A DNA stretch of 64,000 nucleotides, from positions 269,444 through 333,443 of the forward strand of contig JAACJM010000086.1 of the NCBI GenBank assembly GCA_013368315.1, in the 5' to 3' direction. The notes under the pieces are model-generated. The model had not been told where the DNA came from. It worked only from the letters and a program-made list of their open reading frames with translations, and did no database searches. A program made the position numbers and the translations under genes. Position 1 is the stretch's first letter. Every line of letters starts with the position of its first letter. This stretch comes from Tetrapyrgos nigripes (taxonomy: Eukaryota > Basidiomycota > Agaricomycetes > Agaricales > Campanellaceae). Positions 33,482-45,274 of the stretch are shown here, one piece after another.

Positions 33482-35781
33482 ATGAGACAGGGTAGAGTAT
33501 TGGTTCTACATAGTAGAGGAGCCAGGAGCATGTGTATCAGTGTAAATATGTTGAGTCCTTTGCCAAACAATGCATCATTGCATCACCACCAACTGTCCTT
33601 GCCCCTTATGGTCTCCTTGGGAGATCTGGTCTGTATGCTGTCTGGAGCATCCATAGACATCTCCAAAATACTTGTTTCTCAACTTATTGTGTTTGTCCTC
33701 CTAAGCTGTCACCTCAAGAACAACATTCTCACAATCTGGCCTTCATGGCAACCGCCTAGTGAAACCCCACCCATTTTACCTGATGAGACTATTGCGTTTC
33801 TGCAGAGTGGATATGAAATGAAATACAAGGTCATGGAGGGCCTTTGGAATGCTGTAAAGGAAGCTGTATGGAAGGAGGATCATATGTTGTGAAGCATCAA
33901 GGATGACAATGCCTTGCAGAGAATGTTCAGAGAACATGGTGGTCACCTATATCGTGCATGTCTATATACTTGATATCTGCCTGGGCCTTACCCAATCAAT
34001 CTCTTATAGCATCACCTATCAGCCTATGACCTCCAACTGACATGTGTATCAATCCAGACTGCACATATGTCAATGCGAACAAAAAGATCAAACTTCAAGG
34101 GCTGGTAGAGCACAAAGGAATCCTTTATACAAAGGAGAGAGGTGCTATACCTATCTGTACTAATCATATAACATGTGAAGGTACATGGTTGTCTTCCTAT
34201 GAATTAACTGCCATCACAAACAATCAATCCCAGGCTGTCAAGTTGTCTATCACCATGACTACTATGTGATAACTGATCCAGAGACACAAGAATGAAGACG
34301 TGTATATTATGATTCCTATGACGATGGACAATTCCTGCCAAATGTACTTCAAGTTGCCACTCATCATCTCATTGAAGCTAGCCCCACAACAATGTGGAGA
34401 TACAGTATGTTATTCTCATGGTAAGGATAAGTTCAGGCTTGTGCACCCCTTCTCTAATCTCCATTTATTTTAGGACATCCACAACTAGCTGTGTCCCAAC
34501 CTATTCAGCTTGCAACACATATGCCAATGTACCACTTTCTTGGGCTATCAAACCCCTTCTTCAGACTGAATATGTTTATGACTCATTCAAAATCCTTTCC
34601 CTTCTTGACTTCCACCACTCACGAGGTTCTCTGCTCAAAGTCCTGCAGAATACCAATCAAGTTCATCAGTTTGATGTGGCCATGCAAGAAGTGAATGATG
34701 TTATCTGTTTTCAAGGTCAACCTGAGCTTGAGCATTGATGTAATAGATGTGTCTGAAGATTCTTTAAGGACAGCAGAGGTATGTTCATGTCATTATATCT
34801 CAGGACATACAGATTTGGAGGTATTTGCAGTTGTGTGCAATGGAGTCACCATTGGACGACCTACCTGTGGTGTTCCACATTGCAAGGGGCAACTCTCATC
34901 AACAAAGATGTCTTTTTGCAATGCCCACATGTCTGAGGAGAAACAGTGTTGTATTACTGGCTGCTGAGCTCCAGTCACACCAGGATCCAAGTCATCTGTG
35001 AATGTTGAGCATAAAGCTGCAGAGAAACGATACCATGAAGTTGGCCAATCTACTTTTCTTCTCAAACAATGGTCAGAGCATGCACACCAAGCATATAGGG
35101 AGACGGATGTCATATGGGATGCAGAAGCTGATTTGGACACAGGTAGTGGTTTGATGTTTGAAGTGGTTAATCAGGGAAAGAAGAAGAGTATTCAGGTGCA
35201 GTTTGGTAGGAAGCGCACACATAATGAACAGCTGATCATCAGTCCATGTGGCATGATACTAGCTCACAAGACATTCTTCCACTCCAAAGCCTTTTCACTT
35301 GTTGTGGTGAGTACATGTGTTGTCTCTGAGTCTTTTGTATAGAAAATTCTGCAAGGACACATTCACTGATCACCATAAACCTGACCATTTTATCTATGAT
35401 ACAAACTGCATCCTCTTGAAGCATGTGCAAAACCATCCTGATCTGAAGATGAGGGAGTTTTTCAGTGACATAGGCCTTGCTGTTGACATGTTCCATTTCA
35501 AGTCAAAGCATAAAGAGTCAGATACATATTGTGGTCAACACTGCAACCCCTATGACTTTCCAGAGCTTCTTTACCCTGACAAGAGTGGTCACACAAAGTG
35601 GTACTTCAATACTTCAATTGCTGAGCAGATGAACACATGGTTTGGTCGCTACCAGCCAATCTGTAGGGAAATGGGCAGTATTTTTTATGATTTCTTTCTC
35701 AATCAAATGATTCTTCTGCATAAAGTTCAAAAGAAAGAACAGTTGACAAGGGAGGGCTTCAATTCTGGTTATTGGAACTAA
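33482..35781 (+). pseudogene. KDZ-type transposase with CxC5- and CxC6-like clusters (decayed)
   Basis: Scattered exons match the Kyakuja-Dileera-Zisupton layout. A CxC5-like cysteine cluster (MCINPDCTYVN, then VVYHHDYYV) starts about 34042. The helical part (LQTEYVYDSFKILSLLDFHH, QVHQFDVAMQEVNDVICFQG) is about 34550-34730. A CxC6-like cluster (VCNGVTIGRPTCGVPHCKG, MSFCNAHMSEEKQCCITGC) is at 34835-34965. The catalytic-type C-terminus (DTNCILLKHVQ, VDMFHFKSKHKESDTYCGQH, WYFNTSIAEQMNTWFGRYQP) ends at 35781. In-frame TGA codons at about 34295, 34738, 34753 and 34965 replace Arg in the context of the family. Putative introns: 34421-34473 and about 35308-35341. N-terminal limits are unclear. It probably catalysed cut-and-paste transposition; it is now inactive. 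Confidence 0.7.
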
Positions 35782-37134
35782 TATGTAATATAATGACCAT
35801 ACTGTAGTTAAGAATACATAGGAGAATACACTACTATCAACGATTATCAAGGTATCACAAGTAGAAAAGAAAAAATCAAGGCTCCTCAATGAGCTCATCT
35901 ACTTCCTCATTATCCCAAGAAGGCTCACCCACATCTGGCTCTGAACCCTCACTTTCAACATGAACAAACTTGCTTTGACACTGGCGTTGGGGTGGTAAGC
36001 AAGGTGGTGAGACTAATTCCTCTTCTTCCTCATGATTGCTCTCATCACTCTCTTCCTCACTGATGTCTGCTTTGCATGCCTCTAACAGCCATTTCTCCAG
36101 CCATTGTACCACCTTCCTTTGGGCCTTAACATCAGCATCTGGAAGAGGAATCTGCACTATGAAATGTTTCCAAAGACCATCATCTGTCCTTCCTGCCTGT
36201 AGGAAATGTTTGCAAACAGAAACGTTGACATTCTGCCACCTCTTCAACTGATCATAGAACGTAGACCACTTCTTGCTCCAGAGAACACCAGGAAATGTAA
36301 CCTCAAAAGTGCACAGCTTGCCTCCATTCTTTTTCCCTCAAACAGCAAAGACTGCTGCCATGTCAACAGCATAGTAGCTCTGAGGCCAGTGGTCTGGGTC
36401 CTCAATGTGGTTTTCCTCTTCACCCAAAGATATCTTGATGACATCTGTTTCCAACTTCTCCACTTTGATGACTGGAGAAGGTGAATGATGCTCTACCTTC
36501 ACGACTACCTTGGATGACAACGAAGATGAGACTTCATAACAGTTTTAGATGATGACAAAGACTTAGAGGGCATATGAGAAGAGGATGACTTGGATGGGGC
36601 ATGAGCAGTGGTGGTGGTGGACTTGGATCCGACAGGAGATGGTGATGCTGAGAAAATGATGATGGGAGACTGTTCTCACATTCTCTTGGACTCTTTTCGA
36701 AGTGGACTTGGAGTGGTGGAGTGTTCACACTTAACTGTTTTGCAGACGTCTTTTGATGCAAGAATCTCGAGGTGGTTGATTTTGTCTTGAAAGACAGTGC
36801 AATGACAACCAACATGAGGTGGGTTTTGGAGAGCTCCTGCTGCATTTCCAGCTCCCTGCTTTTGACAAATTAACTCATTAAACCCACTCAATGTGCAGTC
36901 ATCACCGAGTTCAGATGTGTGCAGTAGAACCAGTGGCAAATTATTGACCTTGAGGTTGGTGCTGAGCTGAATTGCATGTGGTGCATGACCAGCCACCCAG
37001 TCATGAAGGCTATTGTTGAAGTATAGGAAGTCTTTGTCAGCAGAGAGCTTGACCATTGACAAGACCTCCTTGTCAATGAGGAATGCTCCATCTGACAAGA
37101 GGCCTTGCACCTCTCGAGGAACCAGCTGCCCCAC

Positions 37135-38533
37135 CGGGTATCAGAAATCTGCGGGTACCCCATGCGGGTACACAGCGGGTACATGCGGGTGATGCGGGTG
37201 ATGCGGGTACCCATTACCCTTTGCTTATCATGTAGAATCTTAGTTGATTAAGCCTTCTAATTGCTCTTTTTATTGTGTAGATAGTCCTTTCAAAATGCAG
37301 AGTCTGTTGTGTAGCAATTTCACAAAGAACAGAATGCGCTGTCGGTATTGAGGTAAAATCATTCATACAAAAATGATGGGATTTATGTGGTATATGCAAG
37401 ACTCAACATCACCTATCATTGACACTTTCTGACCCACTCTGCACTTACTTTTGCCCTTCTCTGCAAATGGGACTGCTTGTAAGTATGAGTATCCAACGTT
37501 ACATAGCCTTAGTTGCATAGAATATTCTTTTTGTAGAAATGGCTTGGTAAAAGCATCATACGGCCCGCTGTTGATGCTACTTTAGCAGGCAGGTTAGTGT
37601 ACCAGCATGAAAGGCAGTTCAGTCACAAATCACAGCCAAAAAATCTAAGGCCAGATTTGACATTTTCTATTTATTTTTTTTTTGGATTTCTTCTGGATTT
37701 TTTTTTGGTCAGAGAGACTGAGCTTTCATTCATGCCAGGACAGTAGTATGTATGTGCAAATAGCCATTCATTCTCTTCAATGGACTCTCATACAACATCA
37801 AGGCAAGAAACATAGTACCTGCATAGGTACCTGCATGGGTACCCGCATGTGCACAGCCACTGTGGGTACCATGCGGGTACCATTCGTGAGCATTACTAAC
37901 ATCCACACAACATCTAACAGTTTGAAAACAAGGAATGCTGTAGCTTCTGTACTAATAGCCAGTACCTTGACATGCTCAATGTGTAGAAGTAAATTTCTAT
38001 CATAAATTCTAGTAAACCTTGGGCTGAATTCACATTGATCTTGACTTTTCTAAAATTGGATGAACAAATTACTTTATTGAACACTTGAAACATTGACTCA
38101 GTGATGTATTAGAATGAGTATGTTGCATTTACACTGCGAACCACGAAGAGTTTTATTGATGCAGGCTTCATTTCAAGTCTAAGGGTAATTTGGGTACATA
38201 ATTCATAGAATATTGGCATGCAGAGAATGGAAATAGTCTCTAGTGCATGCAATAAGCTTTTGGCAAAAATATCTAAGCTGCTTTGTAGAGAAATACTCGA
38301 GTTAGGAATGAGACTACTGCAGATGGGAGTGAGTGGCTGTGCTTATCCATGTACATTTGAGTTTCACTACACTTCGTTGAAGTCTATCTACAAGCTCTAT
38401 ATTCACTTTTATGTCTCTCTACTATGTTACAAATGCTTGTATGTATGCCATAGAATGCTGAACTCAAATATTTAATGGTACCCGCAGCCCACCCGCAGAC
38501 CTGCATGGGGTACCCGCAGATTTCCCTATACTG
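37135..38533. mobile_element. hAT-like non-autonomous element H1 (1.4 kb)
   Basis: Flanked by CTGCCCCAC (37126-37134 and 38534-38542). The ends share an inverted AAATCTGCGGGTACCCCATG block, followed by subterminal GCGGGT repeats on the left and their inverse on the right, with more near 37826-37880. No transposase frame. An 8-9 bp duplication and subterminal repeats fit the hAT superfamily. Confidence 0.75.
37141..37220 (+). repeat. H1 left subterminal GCGGGT array
   Basis: About seven GCGGGT(A/G) motifs in 80 bp. Inverted copies (ACCCGC) lie at 38478-38520. Such arrays are typical transposase-binding regions of hAT elements. Confidence 0.75.
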
Positions 38534-38749
38534 CTGCCCCACTGATGTCCAACAGTAGACGAACACCGCTGACTTGGCAAGTTTGATGATGTTGTGGAGT
38601 GTTGCTTTGTTTGAATGACCGCTTGCTCTCTTCACCTGCCTCTGAGCATTCATGAAGTGAATAGGCTCCTGAGGCTGCATAGGTATAGAGCTAGGCCCAG
38701 CTGAAGATTGCCTGACAGGCTGAGATGAGGAGTGAGGGAGGTAGGCTGT

Positions 38750-41126
38750 TTTTTTTTTGTTTTTGACATCAGATTTATTGTGCTACAGGGACTACCCTAC
38801 AGTGCACATATTGATTGAGGTCCAAGCGAGGACCAAGGGAAACTGGTCGTGTCTCGGAAATGGGAGTGGGAGTGAAAGAAGGAATGCGACGGCGTGAGAA
38901 TAACGCGTCAGATAGGGTTCGAGAAGGCTCAAAGACATGAAAAGGCTCAAAGAATAAGAAAGGCTCAAAGAATAGGGGATCGAAAGGCTCGAAAGGCTCG
39001 GCTCAGGCTCAGTGGGACTCAAAATTGCACAGAAGGAAAGATACAGATTTCTAGTACTAGTGTCTACTTATACTAATTTACTGCAAGGAACGCAATATAG
39101 CTATAAAAGTGTAAGTATCTACAAAGAGAAGCGAGTGACGATGTTGAGAAACAGATTGACAGTAAGTAATAGGGATAGGGGAATAGAATCAATGAGAAGC
39201 TGTCGGGGAAAGTAAGTCTGAGATAATTATAGAAATAGCCTGTTGCAAGTGCAAAGTCGGATTCACTTTTTGCCAATTGTCCCTTCTCTCTCCCAGTCGG
39301 TAAACCATCAGACGTAGAATACGACGCAGTAGGGGACTCCCAAGACCCTCAGTGCTTGCTCAAGGCACTGTGCAAAGGATGGGATGGACCAGGAGGGATC
39401 GGAGGTGACATCAGCTAGAAGTTAACCGGTTTGAGAAAGAAGAATCTTTAGTAAGTACGACGGTGAATGCGAATTGAAGGTAAGAAAATATGGTAGACAT
39501 GAAAGTGAAATAAAGTATTGATTCGACGGGAGGAACGTGCATCCCTACCACAATATACCCATTGTTCTCCCAATCCCCTTGGGTTCTGACTGGCCCTGCA
39601 GACGAATTAAGTCCCCCTGCAGTCCGAACTCTCCAGGATCATTTAGTCAGCCACCCGCCATGAAGGGGTTTGGGGCATCTACGCTCCATCATGTTACAAA
39701 TGGGGTTGGGGGTTTCGACCAGGTCTAGGTCCCCAAAAGGACCCAGACAAAAGGGGGGCAAGCTGTTGGGAAGAGGGTTAGTATGTACAATCTTCTCTGT
39801 TAGGCTTGCTAGGTTTGTCTGTGGGGGTTGTCATCCTTCAATATCACCATCAATGGGTGAAACATCACCAAAGTTTGACTTGAGGCGCCCAGTGCTGCCA
39901 ATGAAGTGCAGCAGTAATTTCAAGTTGTTTGGACTCTTGGATAGGACATTCATAGAGTTACCATCTTGTCCTAGTTCCCTTTTGAGTTGATGTCTTTCCC
40001 TACGGTAGGACAGGCAGTCCTGAAGGAAGTGTCAGACAGCTTCCTTGGCAAGATACCCTGAGGCTTCACAGTTTGGGCAGTTCGGGGTGTTGGATTGGTT
40101 TATACGCTGAAGGTGGAAGTTGAGGGGGATGTGTCCAGTGTGCAGTTGAACAAGGACACTGGTTTGTCTTCGAGAAAGTTTGTCAGTGAGGTGAACAAAG
40201 TTCAAATGTACTCCCCTGAGTTCGTATATGGAGAAACGTTGCAGACATCTGGATTTTGTGAAGTCGTTTTTCCCATCGTTTGATGAGTGAGGCGTGGAAG
40301 TGTTGCTTGAGGGCAGAGACACTGGCTGGTAGCGTTTTTCCCCTGAGGAACTGAGAGAGGGGGCTGGATCCTCCAGTGTTTCCACGGGCGGCTCATTTTG
40401 CCTCCTCATCTGCATGCTCATTCCCATCCAAACCCATGTGACCAGGGACCCAGGTGAGGAGTAGACATGGGGATGTGTCTGTCAGGATCTCATCAGTAAG
40501 TCGATGTATTTCATCAATGATGTACTGCCTGGGTCTGTGTTTGAAGTTGAAGGTCGCTTCGATGAAAGACTTGCTGTCAAGGCCAATCATGTTGGTGTCA
40601 TCTTGGTTGGTATGCAGGCAGTTCTGGAGGAGAGCCAGCCTGAGTACAACACCTATGCCTTCCACCTCATATGTGGTGTGTAGCTTGAGTGCACTGAGTT
40701 GGTATCGCAGTACTTGGTTATTTGCTGGGTTCTGTTTATCCAGTAGAATCACTGCTGCTCCTGCATGGCTGTCAATTCCGGAACCGTCTGAATAGATGTT
40801 GATATGTCACCTGTTGTTTTCCTCCCTCATGTACGCCTGGTCTTTGTCCAGTGGGATGTCACAACCAAATAGGACATCGTAGTCTGGTGGGTGAGCTAGT
40901 GGTGTAATGGTCTCCACATCTGAGGGTGCAGGCAGATCAAAGAGTCTGGACAGGGTCCAGAGAGGGGGTGAGTGTGTAGTTGGGTTACGGTGCCAGTAAG
41001 CGTTAGACGCCATCTTTCTGACGGGATGATTATCAGGTAGAGAAAAGATTCTGATGAGAGAACGGTAACATATCTTTTCTAGCAGGTATCTCATGGGGAG
41101 CAGGCTTGCATGTGTTCCGAGTAGGT
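38750..41126 (-). mobile_element. 5'-truncated LINE (non-LTR retrotransposon) with RNase H
   Basis: The T-run at 38750 is a poly(A) tail on the minus strand. The 12 bp duplication GAGGTAGGCTGT flanks it (38738-38749 and 41127-41138). Coding remains on the minus strand, about 41090-39730, are the end of a non-LTR pol: an RNase H domain (IYSDGSGIDSHAGAAVILL, TTYEVEGIG, LDSKSFIEA, WVPGHMGLDGNEHADEEAK) and a C-terminal CxxC segment (GHIPLNFHLQRI, CPNCEASG). RT is absent. The layout fits fungal Tad1-type LINEs (family knowledge). Frames are broken in several places. 38760-39700 is 3' untranslated. Confidence 0.8.
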
Positions 41127-41652
41127 GAGGTAGGCTGTGGTATGAGATGATGCAGGCTGAGATGACAACCGAGAGAGTTACGTGAGTGGAGGGTTTACAG
41201 AAGGCTCAGAAGCAGGTGTAGGAAGAGTGGGTGGTGGTGTTGGTGGCACTGATACTAACAGTGAGCAAAAGATATCCTGAGTAGGCAGCAGCATTTGCAT
41301 AGATGGTGGTGGTGTAGAATCAGAAACCTCGACAATGTGGTCAGGTACTGCAGCACATCCCCATCAGGTGACAAGTGCTATTGGCACATTTGCTGTTTGG
41401 AGGCCTTCCACAGCCATTGCAATTACATGTCTGCTTTGATTGATGTGCCATCGCTGACTGTGATGAAAGTGGTGGCTGAGACCAAGACATTGACTCTGAG
41501 AATTGGATGAGATTTGATGGAATGGTAGACTTCTTTCTCCAGTGAAAAAATGGACACTCTTCTCCTGGAAGAGAAGCAGTGCACTCTTCATGACACTGTA
41601 GATTTTGGAATGAGTATGACAGGGAATTTGATGAGCAAACAGTCATAAGCAC

Positions 41653-42473
41653 ACTGCAGAAACTCCTTCCTTTGTTTAGACCTCTCCTACAAATCTGCCA
41701 CTCACAGAATATGACTCAACACTGATGGCAACCACAGAAAAGACCTTTCTCGTATGAAAACTTGTCGAGGTCGTCCTGGTTCATGCAAGGGCAAAACAAG
41801 TGAAGGTAATGGTGTCAAAAGCAACCTAAAGCCGACATGGCCACCTAATGTCAGTAAAATGAGTCATCCCTGCAAACGCCTTGCATACCATGAAGGGGAG
41901 ATAATTTTTGAAGAAGGGAAACAAGTATACAGCCAGAGAAAGTAAAGGGAATGCCTAGAGAGGAGCAGATTAATCAAAACAGTGTCTCTGAATGTAGATA
42001 AGATGTACCAAAGGCGAGAAAATGAATGGAAGATAGAGGTAGAAGGAAAAGAGAGAATAAGCTTAAGGATGGGAGTCACAGCTGTATGTCATGCATCCTC
42101 TGATTATAACAAGGACGAGTGACCCACTCTGACCCTTAAGTCCAGCCCCCAGAGGCCTTTTGACAAGGTCTAGCTCACCTCACTGTACTGTTGCACTGGA
42201 GCCCAAGTCAGTATGTCAACCCTTGTGTTGGGCAGCATAATTACACAGCATCAGAAGAGCACATTGAAAGTGAGCTTGGGTTGCTCGTACTTAATACTTA
42301 ATTGTATAGTTTAGGTGGCCATAGTGCTATTCCAGTGACTGAAAGTACTGCAGCAAAGATTCAGAAGTTTAAAAATGTCTAGACTTAAATGTGGATATGC
42401 CACAAAATTCCAAAAGATGTGGATAGCCAAAAATTCTGCAAAAGAAATTGCAAAGAAATTGCCTACTCAGTGG
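41653..42473. other. No supported gene
   Basis: Short open frames (for example 41754-41945 plus, basic, MKTCRGRPGSCKGKTSEG) have no recognisable domain. This is probably upstream sequence of the minus-strand cysteine-cluster gene. Confidence 0.4.
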
Positions 42474-42721
42474 CACTGCAGGCAGCCATTGATATTTGCA
42501 GGCATTTTTGTGGAGACTTAAATTACGAAATTTTTGCACAATTTCCAGGATGATAAAAGCTGATAAAGTCAAAGCGTTTGCTGCAAAAATGTTAGCTTGA
42601 AATGGAAAATCGGCATTTCGGCAGCAAACACTTTGAGTTTTATCATCCCGGAAATCTTGTGAAATTTTTGTAATTTAAGTCCCCACAAAATGCCTGCAAA
42701 TATCAATGGCTGCCTGCAGTG
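42474..42721. mobile_element. Foldback MITE (248 bp)
   Basis: Inverted arms of about 84 bp (CACTGCAGGCAGCCATTG at 42474, its inverse ending at 42721) with a loop of about 75 bp. Arms differ at only a few sites. The duplication is unclear (perhaps GG). No coding. Confidence 0.75.
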
Positions 42722-44038
42722 GGCTCTCCCCCTCTGAAGAAGGAGGATTGGACTCAGAGGAATCAGACTCAGACTTGGAAGAGCTTGACATTCTAAAACA
42801 GTCTCATCTCTTTTGCTGATCCTTACAATCATAATTAGCTTGAGGATAAGAGCATGGTTGAGATCTAGAGTGAGAGCGTGTATGTTGAGCTTGTTCCAAC
42901 TGTTCACGGGCTTCAGTGTAATATTCTTGAGCCTTTTCACTCTTGTCAAGTGCCAAGGCTGCCTCCATTACGAAGCCAAATGAAATGAGGTTGAGTTTAT
43001 TACACTTGACTTCTGCTTGTGGCTATGCTTAAACAGTCCCATCTATCTGTCTGATAAACAGGTTTGGACTGATTTTATCTGTGTGGCTGTGTATTTTCCT
43101 TGCCCGTTCTCCTTATCAAAGGCTAACCTGCCACTTTTTTGCCTGCAAAATCCTTTGAGGGCAGTGCTCCAACAGGCACGTCTACATATCTTTTAGTGGC
43201 AGCTCAAAAGATGTCTCCTCACATCTCTCTTTCCTGATGGCAGTGCCCTTTGGTTCTTTTCACTAATTAATAACTAATGCTGTCAAAGCCATTCTGCTGA
43301 GCTTTATTTTTTGTTTTCTGTTCACTTGAATGCTTTAAGACTGTCTATTGCAATTGAGGATGCTAGACAATTCATCTTAAAGATGATTGCTATTGAGTAC
43401 ACGAGGTGACTCACGGTGCTATGACCCTGCTCCCTGCATCTTGTAGAGGCATAGGGAGAAGGATATGATCTTAGCTATGTCCGCAGTACTTCTCTACTTT
43501 TTTTTCTTTGACCTCATTCTATGTTAGCTCTTAATAAATGATATTAATAAATACAAAAGGCAGCAAATACAATTGATACTAATCCTCATGGTTGACAAAA
43601 CGTCTAAATCAAGGAGACACTCTGACATGGACACTAGAATCGTCTCTTCTGCGTGGGCCCAGTTTTCACACCAGAAGATGCAATGTGCAGTATGGGCAAT
43701 CAGTAAGATGTAGATCCAAAAGTTATGTGAACAAATGCTCAGAGCAAGAGTATTTATGCTCAAGAAGAGCAGAAAGAGTTATCAATGACTACACAACCCT
43801 CATCCTCAATGCTGTACTATTATACATTTTTCATGGGAGATGCCCTCTATCCAGTCCATAGTATGCCTAGAGGGAACACCACCATCCACAGCAAGCATAT
43901 CAAAAAAGTTTTTGCTGTGTTCTCTATGTTTGAGGGAGAAATCACTTAGTATTCATGAATAGTACATTCAAATTGTGAAAAAATATAATTATGACTGCCT
44001 CACAAGTTGTATCTCTGGGTCCATTATCAGCCTGCACA
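42722..44038. other. No supported gene
   Basis: Contains the second copy of the 95 bp direct repeat (42966-43060). Otherwise AT-rich with no coding signal that I can support. Confidence 0.4.
42966..43060 (+). repeat. 95 bp direct repeat, copy 2
   Basis: Matches 33332-33426 in the same orientation with a handful of substitutions. Confidence 0.6.
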
Positions 44039-44048
44039 GATTTAGATG

Positions 44049-45264
44049 TGGGTATGAGAAATCTGCCGACACCCTAACTATCATCACTACTAATTCATTG
44101 TCAAAACCATTTTTTTTGTTAAGTTCTACTAGCTACTATGGATAATAGGAATGATGGCTGTTCATGCATGTACATAAGTCTGGAATACAGTTATGTTTGA
44201 TAGATCAGCAAGAGCTAGGAAAGCAGGAAGGGAGCAATGGGGCCTGGATGCTGGTCCTCCTGAGGATTTATGGTAGCCTTATGATGGTCCAGAGAAACAT
44301 GCACCTGATCCCCAGCATGCTACAGAATCTGACCTTGAGGTGCAGTAATACTTTCAATTATTAATTCATTACAAGTTTTTTTTTCTGACTATTTTTAGGA
44401 GAGCAACCTTTGCAAGGCTATATGGCAAAAGATGGAAGCAGAAAGAACATCAAAGTGAGTAGAGAAAGAGAAGAATATGTCTCCCAGACCCAGACCAATG
44501 CCATATACCAAACAGAAAGCCTTTAACAGGTCAACCATGGCTGTCCAGGAATTCACTACCAATCCAGCAGAACCTCGCCAGCCACAACAATCAGCTGGGT
44601 CTAAGCGCAGACATCATGCAGAAAAGGGAGGTGAAGAGACAGAGGATGGAAACCAATATAAGTAAACACGCAGGCAGAGAAAATAGTCTCTTTACAAAAA
44701 TTGTCTATTGCTAGTTAGTCTTCACATCAAATTCATTTCTATTGTTGTAGGCAGAAGAACTGTACCTAACATTCTTATTTTGCTTTCTTAGGGTGTCTAC
44801 ATGGGTGTCTGCAGACACCCCCCTTCCCAGAAATTACAAATGAGTACAAATTATCTTGGAGCTATTACAATGTATTATCTTGTAGAAACATGCTCAGACA
44901 TAAGCCAAATACTACCAATTGTTTGATATGATAGGATATTCAAAGATGAGTAGTGAAATGCAAGTAGCAAGCATCTCAAAGCATTATGAGACATCTTGAG
45001 TGTCCTTGTTTTACATACTCACACTGATATACACTCATGAGAATGTAGAGATACTCTCCTGGTATCTTGAATAGAGAAAATCTGTGGCTATGCTTATACT
45101 CCTTTTTTTGAAGATTTTTACACTCTGTGTACAGCTAATACACAACTTTAAAAATATCCTGTAGGTCACATATATATATGGTATGGTACACATAGTCCTA
45201 TACAGTAATCTACAATGCTATGCGAAGGGTGTCTGCACGGGGTGTCTGCAGATTTACCTATACC
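44049..45264. mobile_element. hAT-like non-autonomous element H2 (1.2 kb)
   Basis: Flanked by GATTTAGATG (44039-44048 and 45265-45274). Ends share an inverted AAATCTGC(C/A)GACACCC motif. Subterminal GGTGTCTGC repeats occur at 44790-44822 and 45227-45250. The layout parallels H1 (AAATCTGC plus a short subterminal array) with a different repeat unit. The interior has a weak coding fragment (plus, 44460-44665: MSPRPRPMPYTKQKAFNRST), possibly the N-terminus of a lost gene. Confidence 0.7.
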
Positions 45265-45274
45265 GATTTAGATG

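Larger units (their letters stand above)
35876..41652 (-). pseudogene. Cysteine-cluster gene converging on the KDZ gene, broken by two transposons
   Basis: The minus-strand pieces in order are as follows. 41652-41139: a Cys cluster QTCNCNGCGRPPNSKCANSTC, then a Pro-rich linker (VPPTPPPTLPTPASEPS). 38749-38534: QPQEPIHFMNAQRQVKRAS, IIKLAKSAVFVYCWTSVGQ. 37134-36540: LVPREVQGLLSDGAFLIDKE, KVNNLPLVLLHTSELGDDC. 36520-35876: DHWPQSYYAVDMAAVFAV, LKRWQNVNVSVCKHFLQAG, acidic tail. Frames rejoin exactly when the LINE and the hAT-like element are removed with one duplication each. Remaining lesions are two TGA codons (about 36680 and 36345), a frameshift near 36535 and one near 41350. I do not recognise the function. 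Similar Cys-cluster and WPxxYYxVD proteins are, from memory, common beside fungal transposons. A second gene of the KDZ element is possible. Confidence 0.55.

Noticed and set aside
35614..35898. 94 aa minus-strand ORF opposite the KDZ C-terminus
   Set aside because: Antisense to a well-matched transposase domain.
37141..37220. GCGGGT array as a CRISPR-like or telomere-like repeat
   Set aside because: Units are short and irregular, inverted copies lie at the other end of H1, and target duplications flank the element.
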